The notes below the pieces were generated by a model. The model was not told the DNA's origin, ran no database searches, and saw only the letters and a list, made by a program, of their open reading frames with translations. Below, in pieces: positions 22,391 through 34,857 of a DNA stretch of 64,000 nt. Made by a program: the position numbers and the translations under genes. The stretch is from NCBI GenBank assembly GCA_033297075.1, contig MU858204.1:27583-91582 (forward strand), in the 5' to 3' direction. How positions within the stretch are numbered: position 1 is the stretch's first letter; every line of letters begins with the position of its first letter. The DNA comes from Rhypophila decipiens (lineage: Eukaryota; Ascomycota; Sordariomycetes; Sordariales; Naviculisporaceae).

Positions 22391-23989
22391 TCAAGGAACC
22401 GTACGACTGTCTTGCAACACCGCCGCCCCCGATGACTGAGGATGTGGTGCACCCGCCGCGATCTCTAACACTGCCGTGGCCCGCAACTCATTTAAAGACC
22501 CCATCGCCACCTGATGGAACTGTAGGAGTTGGCGCACTATCCCTGTAATCTCCGCCGAGCTGGCAGTGACCTCTGACTCCCCTATCGTGTTTCTCAGAAC
22601 GTCGATAAGTCGTGTGGCGGTACCGACATTATCAGACCGGTACCTTGTCTCCTGGTCCTCCTCTCCTTCACCCAGGCCCGATTCGACCGTGCCAGACGGT
22701 GCGTTGTTGTCCCCGGACATGGCAGCCCATTGCCTCGCGTCGCGTTTCGCGTCTTCTGCAGACCACCGGAGCAGCTGAATATTATCAACGTAATTTGATA
22801 CCCTCTGTGACAAGGCCTGCTTTTTCCCTTGCCAGATGTCGTTAATATCCCCTTGCGATTCGTTCAGAAAAGACTCCCACGGTACGAACATGGCGAGGTG
22901 CTGTACGGCCGCTCTGTATCAACAGCTGTCAGTTCACTAACCATTTCTATTTGTACCCCCTCCCCCGACAGAGCGTGATGAAATACGTACCTCCTGTAAT
23001 GTGTTTCGTCTTCTTCGTTGAAGTTCATGCTCAAATAACCATCCAGGCAGACGACAGCTTGCTTACCCGGCCTCCGCAACGACTGTATCCACATCTCTGA
23101 GGGAGGCCATGCGCTGCTGAAGTCCACCTCCCCCCACGCTGCCGCGCCGCTGCTCTTCCGCTTCAGCTTCACAATCGACAAGTAGTCATATAGCGACAGG
23201 TCCCGCAGGACGTCCCCGCGATGCGGGTACGCCTCTACCAAAGAAATCCTCTGCCCGGCCTCTTCTATAAGCACGGTCTCATCCACCGGTTGCTCCAAGC
23301 CTTCCATACCGGCCGATCGTCGGAGATGGTCCCATCTCCGGAAGATATACCAATACAGCGATGATGCGTTCAGAAACGTCCATGCCTCGTTGTTGGTAAA
23401 TTCCATACCATACCCCAACAGGTGCGACACAACCTCTACCTGCGACAGCGGCCGGTCCGTGAAGACCCGATTCGCAACCCTCATGAGAAACTGCTGTATT
23501 CTGTTGCCACGTCCGTCTTCCACGGAGGGCTCTCCTACGCCCTCCGCTTGCACCCCTCTGATCGAGTCCTGTCCAAGAACATCGATCAGTTCTGCCGCAG
23601 CGGCTGCCCGCTTCCAAACCGGATCTTCGACCTTGGTTGCGTACTTCGTCACGTAGTAGATGATCGCCATGGTTCTACGCTACGTCGCGATGAACGAAAT
23701 GTCGTGATTATGGCGAAGCCCTACCGCGATGCCTTTATTCCATCTGCTCACCATGCTATGATTACGCCGAATCTGCAGCACGCCCTCCTCAGTAAGCATG
23801 GTTTTTCTCCGATAGCTTCCATGGCGCCTTGAACCGGCAAAGCTCGCCGCTCCTTGTCTTTCCCTGTTGCCCGATCGCGTACTTTACGCATGTCGGGCTA
23901 TGCGTATGAATCTGCGCGGAACCAGCACAGAAATTCGCCTCCTCGTCGAATATGGCGGCAAACTGCTCACTGTTCTGCAGTAAGCCCAA
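22391..23989 (-). pseudogene. Helitron Rep-like (helitron_like_N) gene relic
   Basis: Reading the minus strand gives successive pieces of the Helitron helicase-like N domain: HTHSPTCVKYAIG and CRFKAPWKLSEK near 23,900, then after a frameshift near 23,810 LTEEGVLQIRRNHS and GLRHNHDISFIAT, an in-frame TAG near 23,680, then AIIYYVTKYATKVEDP with the tyrosine-containing Y..KY..K motif, and VFTDRPLSQVEVVSHLLGYG. An intron (22990-22914) joins this to FVPWESFLNESQ, DINDIWQGKKQ and LLRWSAEDAKRDARQWAA, the usual linker towards the helicase. The PIF1-type helicase itself is missing and the frame ends at 22391. It is therefore a truncated, frameshifted, inactive copy. Helitrons replicate by rolling-circle transfer and often capture host genes; whether this copy moved any neighbour cannot be told. 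Confidence 0.8.
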
Positions 23990-24505
23990 TAATTATGCAG
24001 CATCTCAGCCACAATTTTGACATGTAACCAACCCAATGAGAAGTTCATAGCCTTCCTGCATGCACAGTGGTGTGAATAAAAAGTCGGTTGCAATCATCCC
24101 CCATTCACATATTACTTCATGTTGCCACCGGTCCCAATCACTTTGTACACACCTGATCACCAACTGAGTATACCTGGTACCCGACAACACACTACAAGTC
24201 GAAGTTACCGACCATAAGATACTTGTATGATTCTTAATCTAACACCTAGTCAGCATCTTACCACACAGTACAATTATGTCCTCACCACCTAAATCCCTGA
24301 AGAAGGAGTTACTCAGGGTTGATCACTAACCCTCACCCCAAGTCTGGAGTGCTTCAGAACATCCCTCTTTATTAATTGCTTGTCTACAGCACTGGGCACG
24401 TGATAAATATTGTTATCTACCTCCACTGCACTTTACTCGGGCACTTCATACAAAAACCCCCTCCCTTCCTCGGTCGAGTATACCAGACCAATTCCGCAGG
24501 TGATG
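23990..24505. other. Spacer between Helitron relic and P450
   Basis: Could hold more decayed upstream Helitron sequence (minus strand), but I recognise no motif. It also contains the 3' end of the P450 gene at 24506. Confidence 0.4.
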
Positions 24506-26733
24506 CTAATTCTTCTCGCGCCGTGTGAAAACGACTTTGGTACTGTGTCTGGGCAGCATGGTCGACCGCCAAGTCAACCACCTGGAGTCTTGCTTATTCA
24601 GGAGCTCCAGGTCATAGGTCATGATAATCTGACCCAGAATGACCTTCATGACGGCAGTAGCGTAGTATCTGCCGGGACTGTATTTAGACAATGCGGCATC
24701 ACGTTAGTATACGGTCCTCTACCCACTAAGAAAAAGGAGAAGAAAACGGAAGCTCACCACGCCATACGGCCCGTCCCCCAAACATGGTACGTGCTGTCGC
24801 AGTCCGTCAACTTGGACGGCTTGGGCTGCGGCGTCTTGAACTTCTCAGCGGTGCCACTCCCAACGACGGCTGCGGCTGCCTGCTCTACGATAGCCGGATC
24901 CGCAAATCGGAAACCGTGAAACTGCAGAGGCTCGGGAAAGAAGTCTGGGTTGTGCATCATCGCCTTGACGGGGGTGCAGGCCCAGTCGCCCACGTTGAGC
25001 TTGGTGCCGTCCGACAGGGTGAAGGGCCGTAGGGCGGCACGACGCGTACTCTGCGCCTCGACCGGGGTGATGCGGGCAGACTCCTTGATGAAGCTGTCCA
25101 GCAGCGGAAGTCCCAGTCCGGTCTTTTCAAAGTCGGCATAGCCGGCGAGTAGTTCGTGGCGAATGGGCTCCAGGTACTCGGGATGCAGACAGAGGTCGTG
25201 GATGGCGAAGGTGATGGTCTAGGTAGGGGGTCGATCAGTCGAGACGAGCAAAAAGATTGGAGAAAGATTCGCGGGTGTGAAATTACGACCAAAACTCACG
25301 GTGGAAACGGCGTGCACAGAACCAAACCAAATGGCCATCAATTCGTGGACGATCCGCATTGGCGTCCAGGGGTTCGCCCGAGGGGAAGTTTCCATGATCC
25401 ATTGGATGCAGTCGGCCTTGTAGCAGTCAGTAACTTGAATCATTGGACTGGCCTTACTGCCAAACAACAACAAAAAGGAACAATACATGACGAGGGGTCT
25501 CATGACCCAGCTTCTTCCGGTCTCGCTCCAAGCATCTCTGCTCGGCCACGGGTACAAGAGTGTTATAGACGACCTCTTGATTCTTGATGCGCCGACTCAG
25601 TATTCGGCCAAGAACGCTGGGGACGAAAATAAGAGATTTGTTAGTATATTCTGCAACAGACCAAAGACTCGTAAGTAAAATACTCACGGGGATATAAATT
25701 TTGGCAGTAGGCGAACAATCTCGGCGCCGATCAACGTTTCTTCGACGTAGGCAAGTGCTGATTCCATGAAGGTTTCGTTCTTGGCTATCAATCGCATGGT
25801 GTTAGTTTGTGTTCAACACAGCAGAAGTGAAGATGCTCCCATACCCAAGTCATTCCCGAAGAAGGAAACCGCATTTGACAAAACTACCAGTTTCACGATC
25901 ATGGTAAAAACAGGACTTTGCCTGGATCCTATAAATGGATAAATAAACAGATTAATGATCTGGTCAGCTCGTCATTTGACATGTTTTGCCCGTTACTCAC
26001 CATTGATCACGGGATGAGAATCGTGAATCGCTTCAAATCTAGCCCGGATAATGGTACTCAAATCGGGAAGGATAGCGGGCAGGTTACTGGTCAGCATGGT
26101 GCGGAGAGCCTTGACGAAGCCGACGCCCTCGGTTCCTCGACGATCAAACCAGTTGAAAGCATGCATGGTGTACATGGGCTGAAGCATCTGCTTGGCCGCC
26201 GCCTGCAGCGAGAGAATGGTATCGGGGGCTGAGTCGAGCTCCTTGATGTACTTGGGTGAGGAAACGAAGACGTAGCGGCCATCAGGGGCGAGGACTTCAT
26301 ACGGCTCGCCATTAGACTGCAGAATGGCTTCTTTAGCACTCGCATCGACATAAAGAGGCATGATGAGATATGTGATACATTTTCAAAGCCACGCTGAATA
26401 ATTTCCATTCCACTGATGAGATATCTCCATGCATGGAAGCGACGGGAGATGGGTTTCAAGGTAATTCTGTTTAAGCCGTGGACCAGTTCAGTCTGTAAAT
26501 TTGTTAGCTTTGTTTTTGCGTGATCTCAGCACTTTTCGGCCTGGCATGTGATGACTAGCACGCACCAGAAGCTTATTCACAGGCTTGTAAACAAGTAGGA
26601 CGAAGAGGAGTGCAAGGATGCAGGAAACCGCAACAGCAGTAATGGAGTTGGCTTGAGCTGTCGACTTGATGCGCCAAGTTTGTTGTGGCCCTAGAGCCTC
26701 CTCAGCCGTGTTGTTGATGTTGAAGGTGTTCAT
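24506..26733 (-). CDS. Cytochrome P450 monooxygenase (ent-kaurene oxidase-like type)
   Basis: Nine exons on the minus strand: 26733-26566, 26492-26379, 26316-26001, 25928-25845, 25784-25688, 25616-25487, 25416-25300, 25218-24758 and 24677-24506. They join in frame to give 552 residues, with all introns GT-AG. The start MNTFNINN is the first ATG of the frame and is followed by one membrane helix (about 31-48). Motifs: EPYEVLAPDGRYVFVSS, MYTMHAFNWFDRRGTEGVGF, DCIQWIMETSPRANPW, an I-helix region LMAIWFGSVHAVSTTITF, ExxR as E388-R391, and the heme loop WGTGRMACPGRYYA with Cys496, where Trp replaces the usual Phe. The overall pattern is that of fungal P450s annotated as ent-kaurene oxidase-like, common in terpenoid and indole-diterpene clusters; the substrate is unknown. 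All codons between splice sites are open, so it is probably functional. First cargo gene after the Helitron relic. Confidence 0.85.
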
Positions 26734-29419
26734 CTTGGCATGTGGCAATTCGTCTGTGCTTCCAAAGACTGTCTTGGATGACTATGTGATTAGAGAATGC
26801 CTGAGGGTTCTGAGCCTAGGCAGGTGTCTTATTTCTAAACGAGCATCTTTCTTATTGAAGACAGAGGTGTCTGCAGCTCTCATTCATAATTACTTGGACA
26901 TGTCTATCCGTAGAAAGGGGTGGTGGAGGCCACACACCATTACGAACAGAAAAACCAACACATGTGCTATTCTGGCAGACTCTTGAGGATTCAACTTTGT
27001 CAACCTTGCTTGTATCATCCCACAGATATCGACTGGTTATTCAATTTCACAACGCTCCCCTCCACTCTCTCGTGGTGGACAGGTGGGAGGCTTGACGGCA
27101 GAGGTCGGCGGGAAGGCGGCTACACCAGGTGATTCGGCAAATACGCATGTACGGTACCAGCTACATGCAAGCAGACTCTCATGGAGCATGTACTGAGATA
27201 CTCAGAGTAGACACTTTCACAGTAGGCGGCGCAGTCGGTCGCAAATCAGGATATCGAACAGCCCAACACGGCTAAACTTGACTCCCGTCGACCGAATATG
27301 AAGCTCGCCAAGAGGAAGCTGAGAAAAACGAAGTGTAGTACTCAGTGTTCATCACACTGCATGCATTATTGCCTGTTCAGCACGATTGTTTTCCATCGCA
27401 CAAAACCTAATAGATTATGATACTTCTGCTTCAATTTTATTGCTTCTGCAAATTTATAATAGCATGCCTTGATTCTGCGGTCCTACGGCAGAGACGTAGT
27501 ATACGACCTGAGGTCCTGGGCCTTGTAGATACATGATGGAGCCTGATCATGACCCATTCAAATGGTCCTGCGGTTGGGCAGAACCAGATCACATCCGGGT
27601 TTCCTTACTATTAGCACATAAAGTCCCAAGAAGCAATATTAACTTTTAAGTCGACTGTCTATCGATTTTACAAGTAGGATCGTCTACTACCTTAACCCAC
27701 AGTCCGGCTAAATTGGGAAGCCCCAACCTCGTCATATCATCAGTTGAATTATGAATCCTACTTTGTTGGTTCTGTTCTTCTTACCCTGCACAGTCATGTC
27801 GAAACGTACCGAAGTCCCGTGCTTGACATGGTCGCAGACACAGCAGCTAGGAACTCAGCTTTATGGATACATGAATACTATGCTGATTCTTCTCAGCAGC
27901 AGCGGCTGATGCTCCCAGCTGCTCCACTCGCTCCACCATCACCAGAAACAACATCCCGAAGGTTAACGGGGTTCAGCGGGACAGGTTTGCAGAAGTCTAG
28001 TGTTTGGATACCAACCACCTCAGCTAATGTTTGTAGCGCGTAACGACTAACGACGAGCAAGAACCGACACCAGGAACCACCACTAGTGATACAACTTGAG
28101 CGGAACGCACAACCACCATAGTAAATGCTGCACACGGCATTTATGAGACTGGTGTGTGTTCCGCTTTCTAGAGATAACACTTTTACTTGGATCAAATTTC
28201 TTTTTGGAAAGAAAATATGAAACACTTATTCAAGAGGAAATCCACTACTAAATAGGTATTCACTACCAAATTACCTCATAGCCGTGCGCTCTTTCTGAAC
28301 CGGCAAGCTTGCTGAACTTTTTATCAGATTATTCCCTTGACTTATTTTGCTGCCAAAGTACCTTAGGTACGGTGGGATAATCTGATCGCCACGGCCCGTG
28401 CCGAAAAGGGAAATAAGAATCTCGCCGATCAAGACCACCTTGGTGTCACAACAGGGTGAGTCGACGGCTGGTGGTTCTGCCACCAAGCTACAGAGCTGCG
28501 GCCCTGAAGAAACGGGCAGGTAGTTTTTCAGAATGAAACTTCAAGATAACACTCGCTTGGATTATTCGCCATACAAGCCAACTGCGCGCTAGGCTTTGAA
28601 ATATCAACGCGGCTCGGCCTTTGGTTACCCTTCAACACATGGGGTTGCATGCTTGTCAAAGATGGGGACCAACAAGATATTGTCTGTGGGATGAGCAATA
28701 ATAATATGCATCCAGTACTATCTTGGCGAGACTTGCGGGTTGTTGGTTGTTTGGCCCCTCACCCTTTGACTACTGTTGTGCGAAACTTGTTGTCAATCTC
28801 AGGAAGGAACCGAATGCGCCAATTGATTGTTCACACCCACAGAGGAGTCGAGTTTCTAGACCTACCCCACTGCGTCAGCTTTACCAAACATGGCGCAGGC
28901 CTCTCCCGCATTGGATCTCGTCCCGTCCCTGCACCTCTCTTGGGCTGTCGGGGGTGCGAAGATCTCGTTCCCCGGAGTACAGACAAAACAGTTGGACCCT
29001 AAACCTCACACTTTATTAATTGGGTTGAACCAACAGCCAAGCAGCATGTCCAGGTTACAGTCACGGGAAAACAATACTGGCTCCCTACCTACCAGGTAAT
29101 CAGTGATCAATCACATTATGTTTTATTTTTTTGGCACAGTTTTTTTACTGTGTCCAGTTTCACTGCGCAGTAATGCGCGCGACAGGCACACACCACACCT
29201 GAACGACTCAACTGGCAGATGCCTGAGCCGGCCAAAAAAAATGAGATTTGACTCCTCCCCGGCTTGTACGTTGTCGGCAGGTTCCTGTACCTGAACCCTT
29301 TTGGCTATTTTTTCCTCATCCTTCTGCTCGCTATTTTCGCAGTCGCTTTTTAGGTGCTGAGCCTGACCCGTTTCTAGCGTCTTTCTATCACTAATCTGGC
29401 CAGTTTTCATCATTAAACT
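26734..29419. other. Intergenic 2.7 kb inside the element
   Basis: Upstream regions of the P450 (minus) and MFS (plus) genes, so the two are divergently arranged. No coding sequence or repeat was recognised in the middle. The AT content looks higher than in the flanking genes (27,360-27,760 especially), which could reflect old RIP-mutated DNA. Confidence 0.45.
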
Positions 29420-31162
29420 ATGGCCGACACGGACGCTAATACCTACACCACACTATCGGAGCCACCCGAAAAGCCGTCCATCAGGGTGACGGCCACAGAC
29501 ACCATAACAGGATCAACGACAACGGAGGAAAATGATTCTAGTGGCGCTGTTGCGGGTCCCGAGCCGGGGCGACTACCTACCACCACCGGAAAGCGCACGA
29601 GGCAGCCCGCCCGCTTCTGGATGATCATTGTGGCGCTGAGTCTGCTAGCCTTCATCTCGTCCCTCGACGCCATGATCATGGGAACCGCCCTTCCCACTAT
29701 CACGGCCCAGCTCGGCGGCTCCTCAGTCTACGTGTGGATTGGCAATTCTTTCGTTTTGGCCGCCTCCGCCATACAACCCATGGTCGGCCAGCTGTCCGAC
29801 ATCTTGGGCCGCAAGACGCCAACAGTCGCCAGCGTGGTGCTCTTCACCCTGGGCAGCGGCCTTGCCGGGGGAGCCGTCAATCCCGTCATGTTCATCGCCG
29901 GTCGCGCCATCCAGGGCCTCGGCGCCGGAGGCATCTACGTGCTTATCGACATCATCGCCTGCGACTTGGTTCCGCTACGCGACCGTGGCAAGTGGCTAGG
30001 CATAATCAACGCCTGGGCAGGGGTTGCAGCCGCTCTCGGCCCCGTGCTCGGCGGTGTCTTGGGTCAAGATAACTGGCGATGGATCTTCTACCTGAACCTC
30101 CCCATATGCGGCGTCGCACTTGTCACCATCATGCTGTTCATGCACGTCAACACGGGCGCCCCCACGTCTAGTATCAAGTCCCTAGATGTCGTTGGCAACC
30201 TCATTTTCGTCCCGAGCATCATCTCGGTGCTCATCGGTCTGGTGACAGGCGGCGTGGTCTACCCCTGGTCCTCCTTCCGGGTCATCGTGCCCATCGTCCT
30301 CGGCCTCGCCGGCTGGGTATGCTTCCACCTCCACCAGCACTTCATTGCCAGCAACCCACTCGTGCCCTCCCGCCTCTTCTCCAACCGCACATCGGCGGGC
30401 GGATACCTTCTGACGTTCCTGTCGTCGGTACTCATCCAAGCGGCGGGCTATTTCCTGCCCGTCTACTTCCAGGCCGTGGTCGGCACCACCGTCATGGACT
30501 CAGGTGTGTACTTTTTGCCCTTTGCCATGGGTACCTTGTTCGCCGCCGCCATGGGCGGCCTGGCCATGAGTCACTTTGGCGTCTATAGGACCATCCACGT
30601 CGCCTCGTTTGCACTGAGCGCCATCGGCTTTGGGCTGTTTACGCTGCTCCGGCCCGACACCCCCAAGGTGGCCTGGGCCTGGTACGAACTGATTCTCGTC
30701 TTTGGGCTCGGGCCCAGCATCTCGACCATCTTGCCCGCCATCCTCGCTGGCCTCAGCCAGAGCGACGTGGCGTCCGCCTCTGCCGTTTTCTCTTTCATCA
30801 AGACGTTTGGCTTCGTCTGGGGTGTCTCGATACCGTCTATCATATTTAATGGCGTGGTGGACAATAACTTGCATGTTGTCTCGGATGAGAATCTGCGTGG
30901 GCAGATGGCGAATGGTGGGGCGTATGCTTTTGCCAGCCGGGTGCACGGTCTCGTGCAGACGGTTGATCCAGTTGTGTGGAGCGAGGTTGTTGAGGTGTAT
31001 ATTGTGAGTCTGAAGGCTGTGTGGTGGTTCGGGTTGGCGCTCAGTCTGGTGGGCTTGTTTTGTGTGGCCATTGAGGATCACCTGGATTTGTCGACCGAGT
31101 TGGAGACGGAATATGGGGTTCAGGAGAAGAAGAAGAAGCCGACGGGGGGTGAGGAAACTTGA
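29420..31162 (+). CDS. MFS drug:H+ antiporter, 14-TM (DHA2) type
   Basis: Predicted 580-residue intronless plasma-membrane exporter. After a roughly 65-residue polar cytosolic N-terminus come about 14 hydrophobic segments, starting with FWMIIVALSLLAFISSLDAMIMGTALP. Motifs of the DHA2 family are visible: WIGNSFVLAASAIQPMVGQLSDILGRK (motif A region with D..GRK), the TM4 R in IAGRAIQGLGAGG (motif B) and GVAAALGPVLGGVL in TM5 (motif C, antiporter). Such pumps export secondary metabolites or toxic compounds in exchange for protons and often sit in biosynthetic clusters. That fits its neighbours here: P450 genes on both sides and two FAD oxidases downstream. The gene looks intact. Confidence 0.88.
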   Translation: MADTDANTYTTLSEPPEKPSIRVTATDTITGSTTTEENDSSGAVAGPEPGRLPTTTGKRTRQPARFWMIIVALSLLAFISSLDAMIMGTALPTITAQLGGSSVYVWIGNSFVLAASAIQPMVGQLSDILGRKTPTVASVVLFTLGSGLAGGAVNPVMFIAGRAIQGLGAGGIYVLIDIIACDLVPLRDRGKWLGIINAWAGVAAALGPVLGGVLGQDNWRWIFYLNLPICGVALVTIMLFMHVNTGAPTSSIKSLDVVGNLIFVPSIISVLIGLVTGGVVYPWSSFRVIVPIVLGLAGWVCFHLHQHFIASNPLVPSRLFSNRTSAGGYLLTFLSSVLIQAAGYFLPVYFQAVVGTTVMDSGVYFLPFAMGTLFAAAMGGLAMSHFGVYRTIHVASFALSAIGFGLFTLLRPDTPKVAWAWYELILVFGLGPSISTILPAILAGLSQSDVASASAVFSFIKTFGFVWGVSIPSIIFNGVVDNNLHVVSDENLRGQMANGGAYAFASRVHGLVQTVDPVVWSEVVEVYIVSLKAVWWFGLALSLVGLFCVAIEDHLDLSTELETEYGVQEKKKKPTGGEET

Positions 31163-31475
31163 GGGGTGTGGTGTGACAAAGAAGGGTTGGTCGATAACTG
31201 TGTAAGGAGCGTACCTATATACTGGAACCATCTGAATACCGGTTATTTGGAGTGAGCTCATACTATTCTCTTGTGAGGTGCTTTGTTATTATACTGTACT
31301 GTTCTGGACAGTATTGGGTGGTCATTTGACTACCATGTATCTTTTTTATCATGGTTTTGTCATGGTTTGTTACGATTGTGTTTGTAAAAGACTTTCCCCG
31401 TTTTTGAGGGCAAAATGAACAACAAGATCCTGGAATCTTCCCCTCCTCGGAATCAACTTGCACTGATGCCACTAG
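31163..31475. other. Convergent 3' intergenic region
   Basis: 313 bases between the stop codons of the MFS gene (plus) and a P450 (minus). They must hold both polyadenylation regions; no further feature was seen. Confidence 0.5.
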
Positions 31476-33359
31476 CTACAATTGTCTCCTCCGCACCCGA
31501 ACCTTGCCCTGATGATACGGCACCTTCAGCCAAACCACACTGGTCAACTCGGGCCTCTTGCCCACATACTCGATATCGTAATTGAGCACCATGTGCGCCA
31601 CCATGATCTTCATTTCGTTGAGGGCAAAAAAGCGCCCCGGACAGGCGTGTCTGCCGTACCCGAACGCCAAGAAGCCATCGTCCAGCGAGGTGGCCGACTT
31701 GAACTGCGGAGCGTCGCGGAAGGGGTTGAAGCAGTTGGGGTCGTCGTCTGAAGGGTAGATGACCGGGTCGCGATGGATGCCGTCGAGGGCGGTCGCGATG
31801 ACTGTGCCGGGAGGGATGTGGAATTTACCCCCTGGGCTGTGCAGTGAGATGCCGTGGGGATCGATTACCTAGATTATTTTTTGTTCTTTGATTAGTACTT
31901 ACCCTAGCTACCACTGGGTTTAGAAAAGAGTGGGCTCACAGTTCGGGGAAGGCCAACAGATGCAAAGGGTGTCAACCTCATCGACTCTCTGACAGTCGCG
32001 TCGACGAGCTTAAGTTTTTGAAGGGTGTTGCGGGTCCAGAAACCTCCAGCTTCTGCGAGGACAGTGGAAACCTCCTCGCGCAAGGCCTCGACAAGAGTGT
32101 TGGTGTTCTTTTCTCCATCATCGCCACCATCATAGGTGTAGATGTCGGGGATGACATTTTGCATGGTGAAACTTGTCGAATGCAGTGAGATGTCGTTTAT
32201 ATAGAGTAGACGACGGGTCACTCGCACAGGGTCGAGGTCAGTTGGATCTTGGGTTGCGTAGCTTTCTTCAATGAGCCATTGGAGGCCATCTCTCTGGTTT
32301 GTTCGGGGACAATCAGCATATATACGTCAGATTTTCTGTATTGTGCTGTGGTATGAACCTACAGGCGCCTCCCAGCAGAAGTTCGGGTCATTCCTTGCTC
32401 TGGCTGTATTAGCAAGCCGCTTCTTGATGAAGGGCAGACACAGCCACTTGGTGCGGAGAAACTGGTATTCGCAAGCCCAGCCTATCAACGTCCCGGTGAC
32501 GGGCCTGAAGAAGAGGGGTGTCGAACTGATCAAGAGAGCACCGAGAAATGTAATCATGCCATGGTCTCGCAGACTCTTTAAAAATGCAGCGTCCTTGCCT
32601 GTGCGAGTTTAGAGATCGATCATGAAGGCAAAGTGAAGAAGAAGGTTAGGTAGTACTACTTACATAGGGGCTCGCCGCAGAAAGCGGCATTAGACGCCCC
32701 CGTGATCAAGTCCAGGCAAGAGTCCCAAACGGAAAACTCCTTCCATTTGTTCCTGTCAGTTCCCCACAGTCGCGCAAAGGACGCCTCGAGCTCGGCAGCA
32801 ATGACAGGGGTGAGCACATCCAGATTCCGAGTCATCTGGTTGCGAACGATGTTCATCTGGAAAGGGCGGGAAACAACTCCCTGGTCTGCGATGGTGTACT
32901 TTGCCTGCATGGAGCCGTCCGTCGACGTTTTTTGCATGTCTAGCACCTTGTCGGGGAGCCCGTAGACCGTTTTGAGCTGTTTGGGCGGGATGATGACTAC
33001 CGGACCACGATCGACGCAGGGCATGATGAAGGGGGAGTTGAATCTTCCGAACTGCATGCCGGGGGGTTTTCTTAGTATGTGTTTTTCTTTTCCTGACCTT
33101 TTCAATCCTTGGGCAAAATTTAATTCACCTTTCTATACCCTTCAAGGCTCCATTCCTTGGACATGTTAAACGAGCGCAGTGACGCTCGCTCCCAGTCAAA
33201 CCACCGATTAGACCGGGTGCCGATGGTGGGTTTTCCCGTCTTCCAGTCTCGTGACCATGACCGTCTTCGTCGCGACAGGACATATCCCGTGACCAGGACA
33301 GCGGATATCAAGGTCGCAAAGAGTTGGACTTGGACTGGGAAGGCAGATGTCATGTTCAT
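31476..33359 (-). CDS. Cytochrome P450 monooxygenase
   Basis: Five exons on the minus strand: 33359-33139, 33070-32664, 32598-32363, 32293-31940 and 31868-31476, giving 536 residues. The first donor is chosen as GTATAG at 33138 because only this phase joins exon 1 to the KPPGMQFGRF frame; it is the least certain junction. One N-terminal membrane helix (about 8-28) is followed by a basic stop-transfer RRRRSWSR. Motifs: GPVVIIPP, an I-helix-like NDISLHSTSFT, ExxR at E391-R394 (VRESMR), and the heme loop FGYGRHACPGRFFA with Cys482. The combination resembles fungal P450s of secondary metabolism. It is transcribed convergently with the MFS gene and 3.2 kb from the Pth11-like gene start. Intact apart from the splice uncertainty. 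Confidence 0.82.
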
Positions 33360-34857
33360 CGTAGAGATTACTGCTAGGAGTTGTGCAGTGTTACAAGTTG
33401 AGGTCCGTTCGTGTGTTGACTTGGCAAGTTAAGGGACCGTCGGGACATCGGACGTCTGATAGAGGATAAATTTCACTGGATCTTTAAAGAGAATATGACT
33501 TCCTAGTTGTACTACAAATGGCGAGGAAACGAATAAGAAAAAAACTTGAAGGTTAACGGGGGCCCATGAAGACCCTGAAAACTCCCAAGTTCCAAAGCGT
33601 GTCATAAGACAGTAGGTGCAAGTCACCAGGCCCCGAACACTTCTTACTCTCACTTGCGACGGTTGGCTGTTGCTGGTCCACCATATCAAACTCTCGATGG
33701 TTCGCGCCGTCGACAAACATTACGCCAATGAGTGATTCATGGCGTTGGGCGGCTGAACGTCCTGGATAACACTTTTGAGGTTGTACATAGATCCAAGGGG
33801 TTGTTGGCTTGCCAATATGTTTCCCGATGTAACTTCTGAAGAAAGTTCCTGCAGCATCGGTAGGCTGGAAGGAGGGAATGATGGGAATAGAGCCGGAAAG
33901 ATGCCATAGCATGCATGGTGGGCCTGGAAAAACCGAAAGATTAGTTGGCAGGACTTTCGTATGGAGCATCAACTAGGATGCAATAATTGAGTGGACGGCC
34001 CGAGATCGTCGCTGCGTTCCTGCATAGAGATTCCGCAGACGGTCAACTTCAATCTGGACTGTGTGTGGGTGACAACGAACAAGAGGTGGTGGATGGAGGG
34101 TGTGGAAACGTCGAGGAAAAGCGGGAGCGATTGCGTGACCTATGCCCTTACCTTGTACTTCACAACGTCATTTACACCTACCAACCAGGGACGGTAGAAA
34201 CTAGCACAGGGTGGTATTGGTCTTCCGGTGTTTTGCTGCGGGCCATTAATAAATATGCGCGTTGAGTAGGTCACAGTGTTTATCTCAGCGTAACGCAAAC
34301 CATATACGAATGGACGGTATATGTAAGCCACTCACGGTCTCCTTGGGGCCTGTTAATAACGATGAGGTATTGATGCGGCGGTGGTTTATCTGGATGGGAA
34401 AGAGCGGGTGGTTGGGACAACATAGCATCAATTGATACGCCGCCTTCGTGTCACAAGGCCTCCTCTTGAGTCTTGCAGGAAACCATCACGTTGTACCGCA
34501 TGGGCTTTGTCTATACCAACGCTCCTGCGTCACATATGTTCATAGATGGACGATTACCCTATGCAGGCAAGACTTAGCCAAGCAGGTGGGCAGTCGGTTA
34601 ATAAAGCAAAATCGGAAGTAGCAAAAGTACTGTAATGATTGCCAAGGTACGCTCAAAGATTGAAGGAACACGGTTCGTTTCTCGTGGCTGGTGCCTGTAT
34701 TAACTAATTGATCGGAATTTTGTTCATGACCAAAAAAGCTTGAATCACCGAAAAGTAGCCAACACATCTCGCTCTACCACTGCCGCCCGCTAATACTTGC
34801 AGATAGTCGCTAACAACAGTACTGTACATATAATATTCCCAGCTGTTGGCTTATTCA
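33360..34857. other. Intergenic 1.5 kb inside the element
   Basis: Apart from the weak hydrolase-like stretch at 33553-33921, nothing is recognised. It includes the 3' end region of the Pth11-like gene and the promoter of the P450 at 33359. Confidence 0.4.
33553..33921 (-). pseudogene. Possible alpha/beta-hydrolase remnant (weak)
   Basis: The minus strand contains LIGVMFVDGANHREFDMVD, which resembles the strand-plus-loop after the nucleophile elbow of alpha/beta hydrolases (a MVFVDGA-like word). Neighbouring frames read PALFPSFPPSS. No nucleophile GxSxG, no complete frame and no convincing exon set were found. It may be a decayed hydrolase or a chance open frame. Confidence 0.2.

Noticed and set aside
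33360..34857. Complete hydrolase gene between the P450 and Pth11-like genes
   Set aside because: Only one short hydrolase-like word is visible; no nucleophile motif and no exon set could be built.
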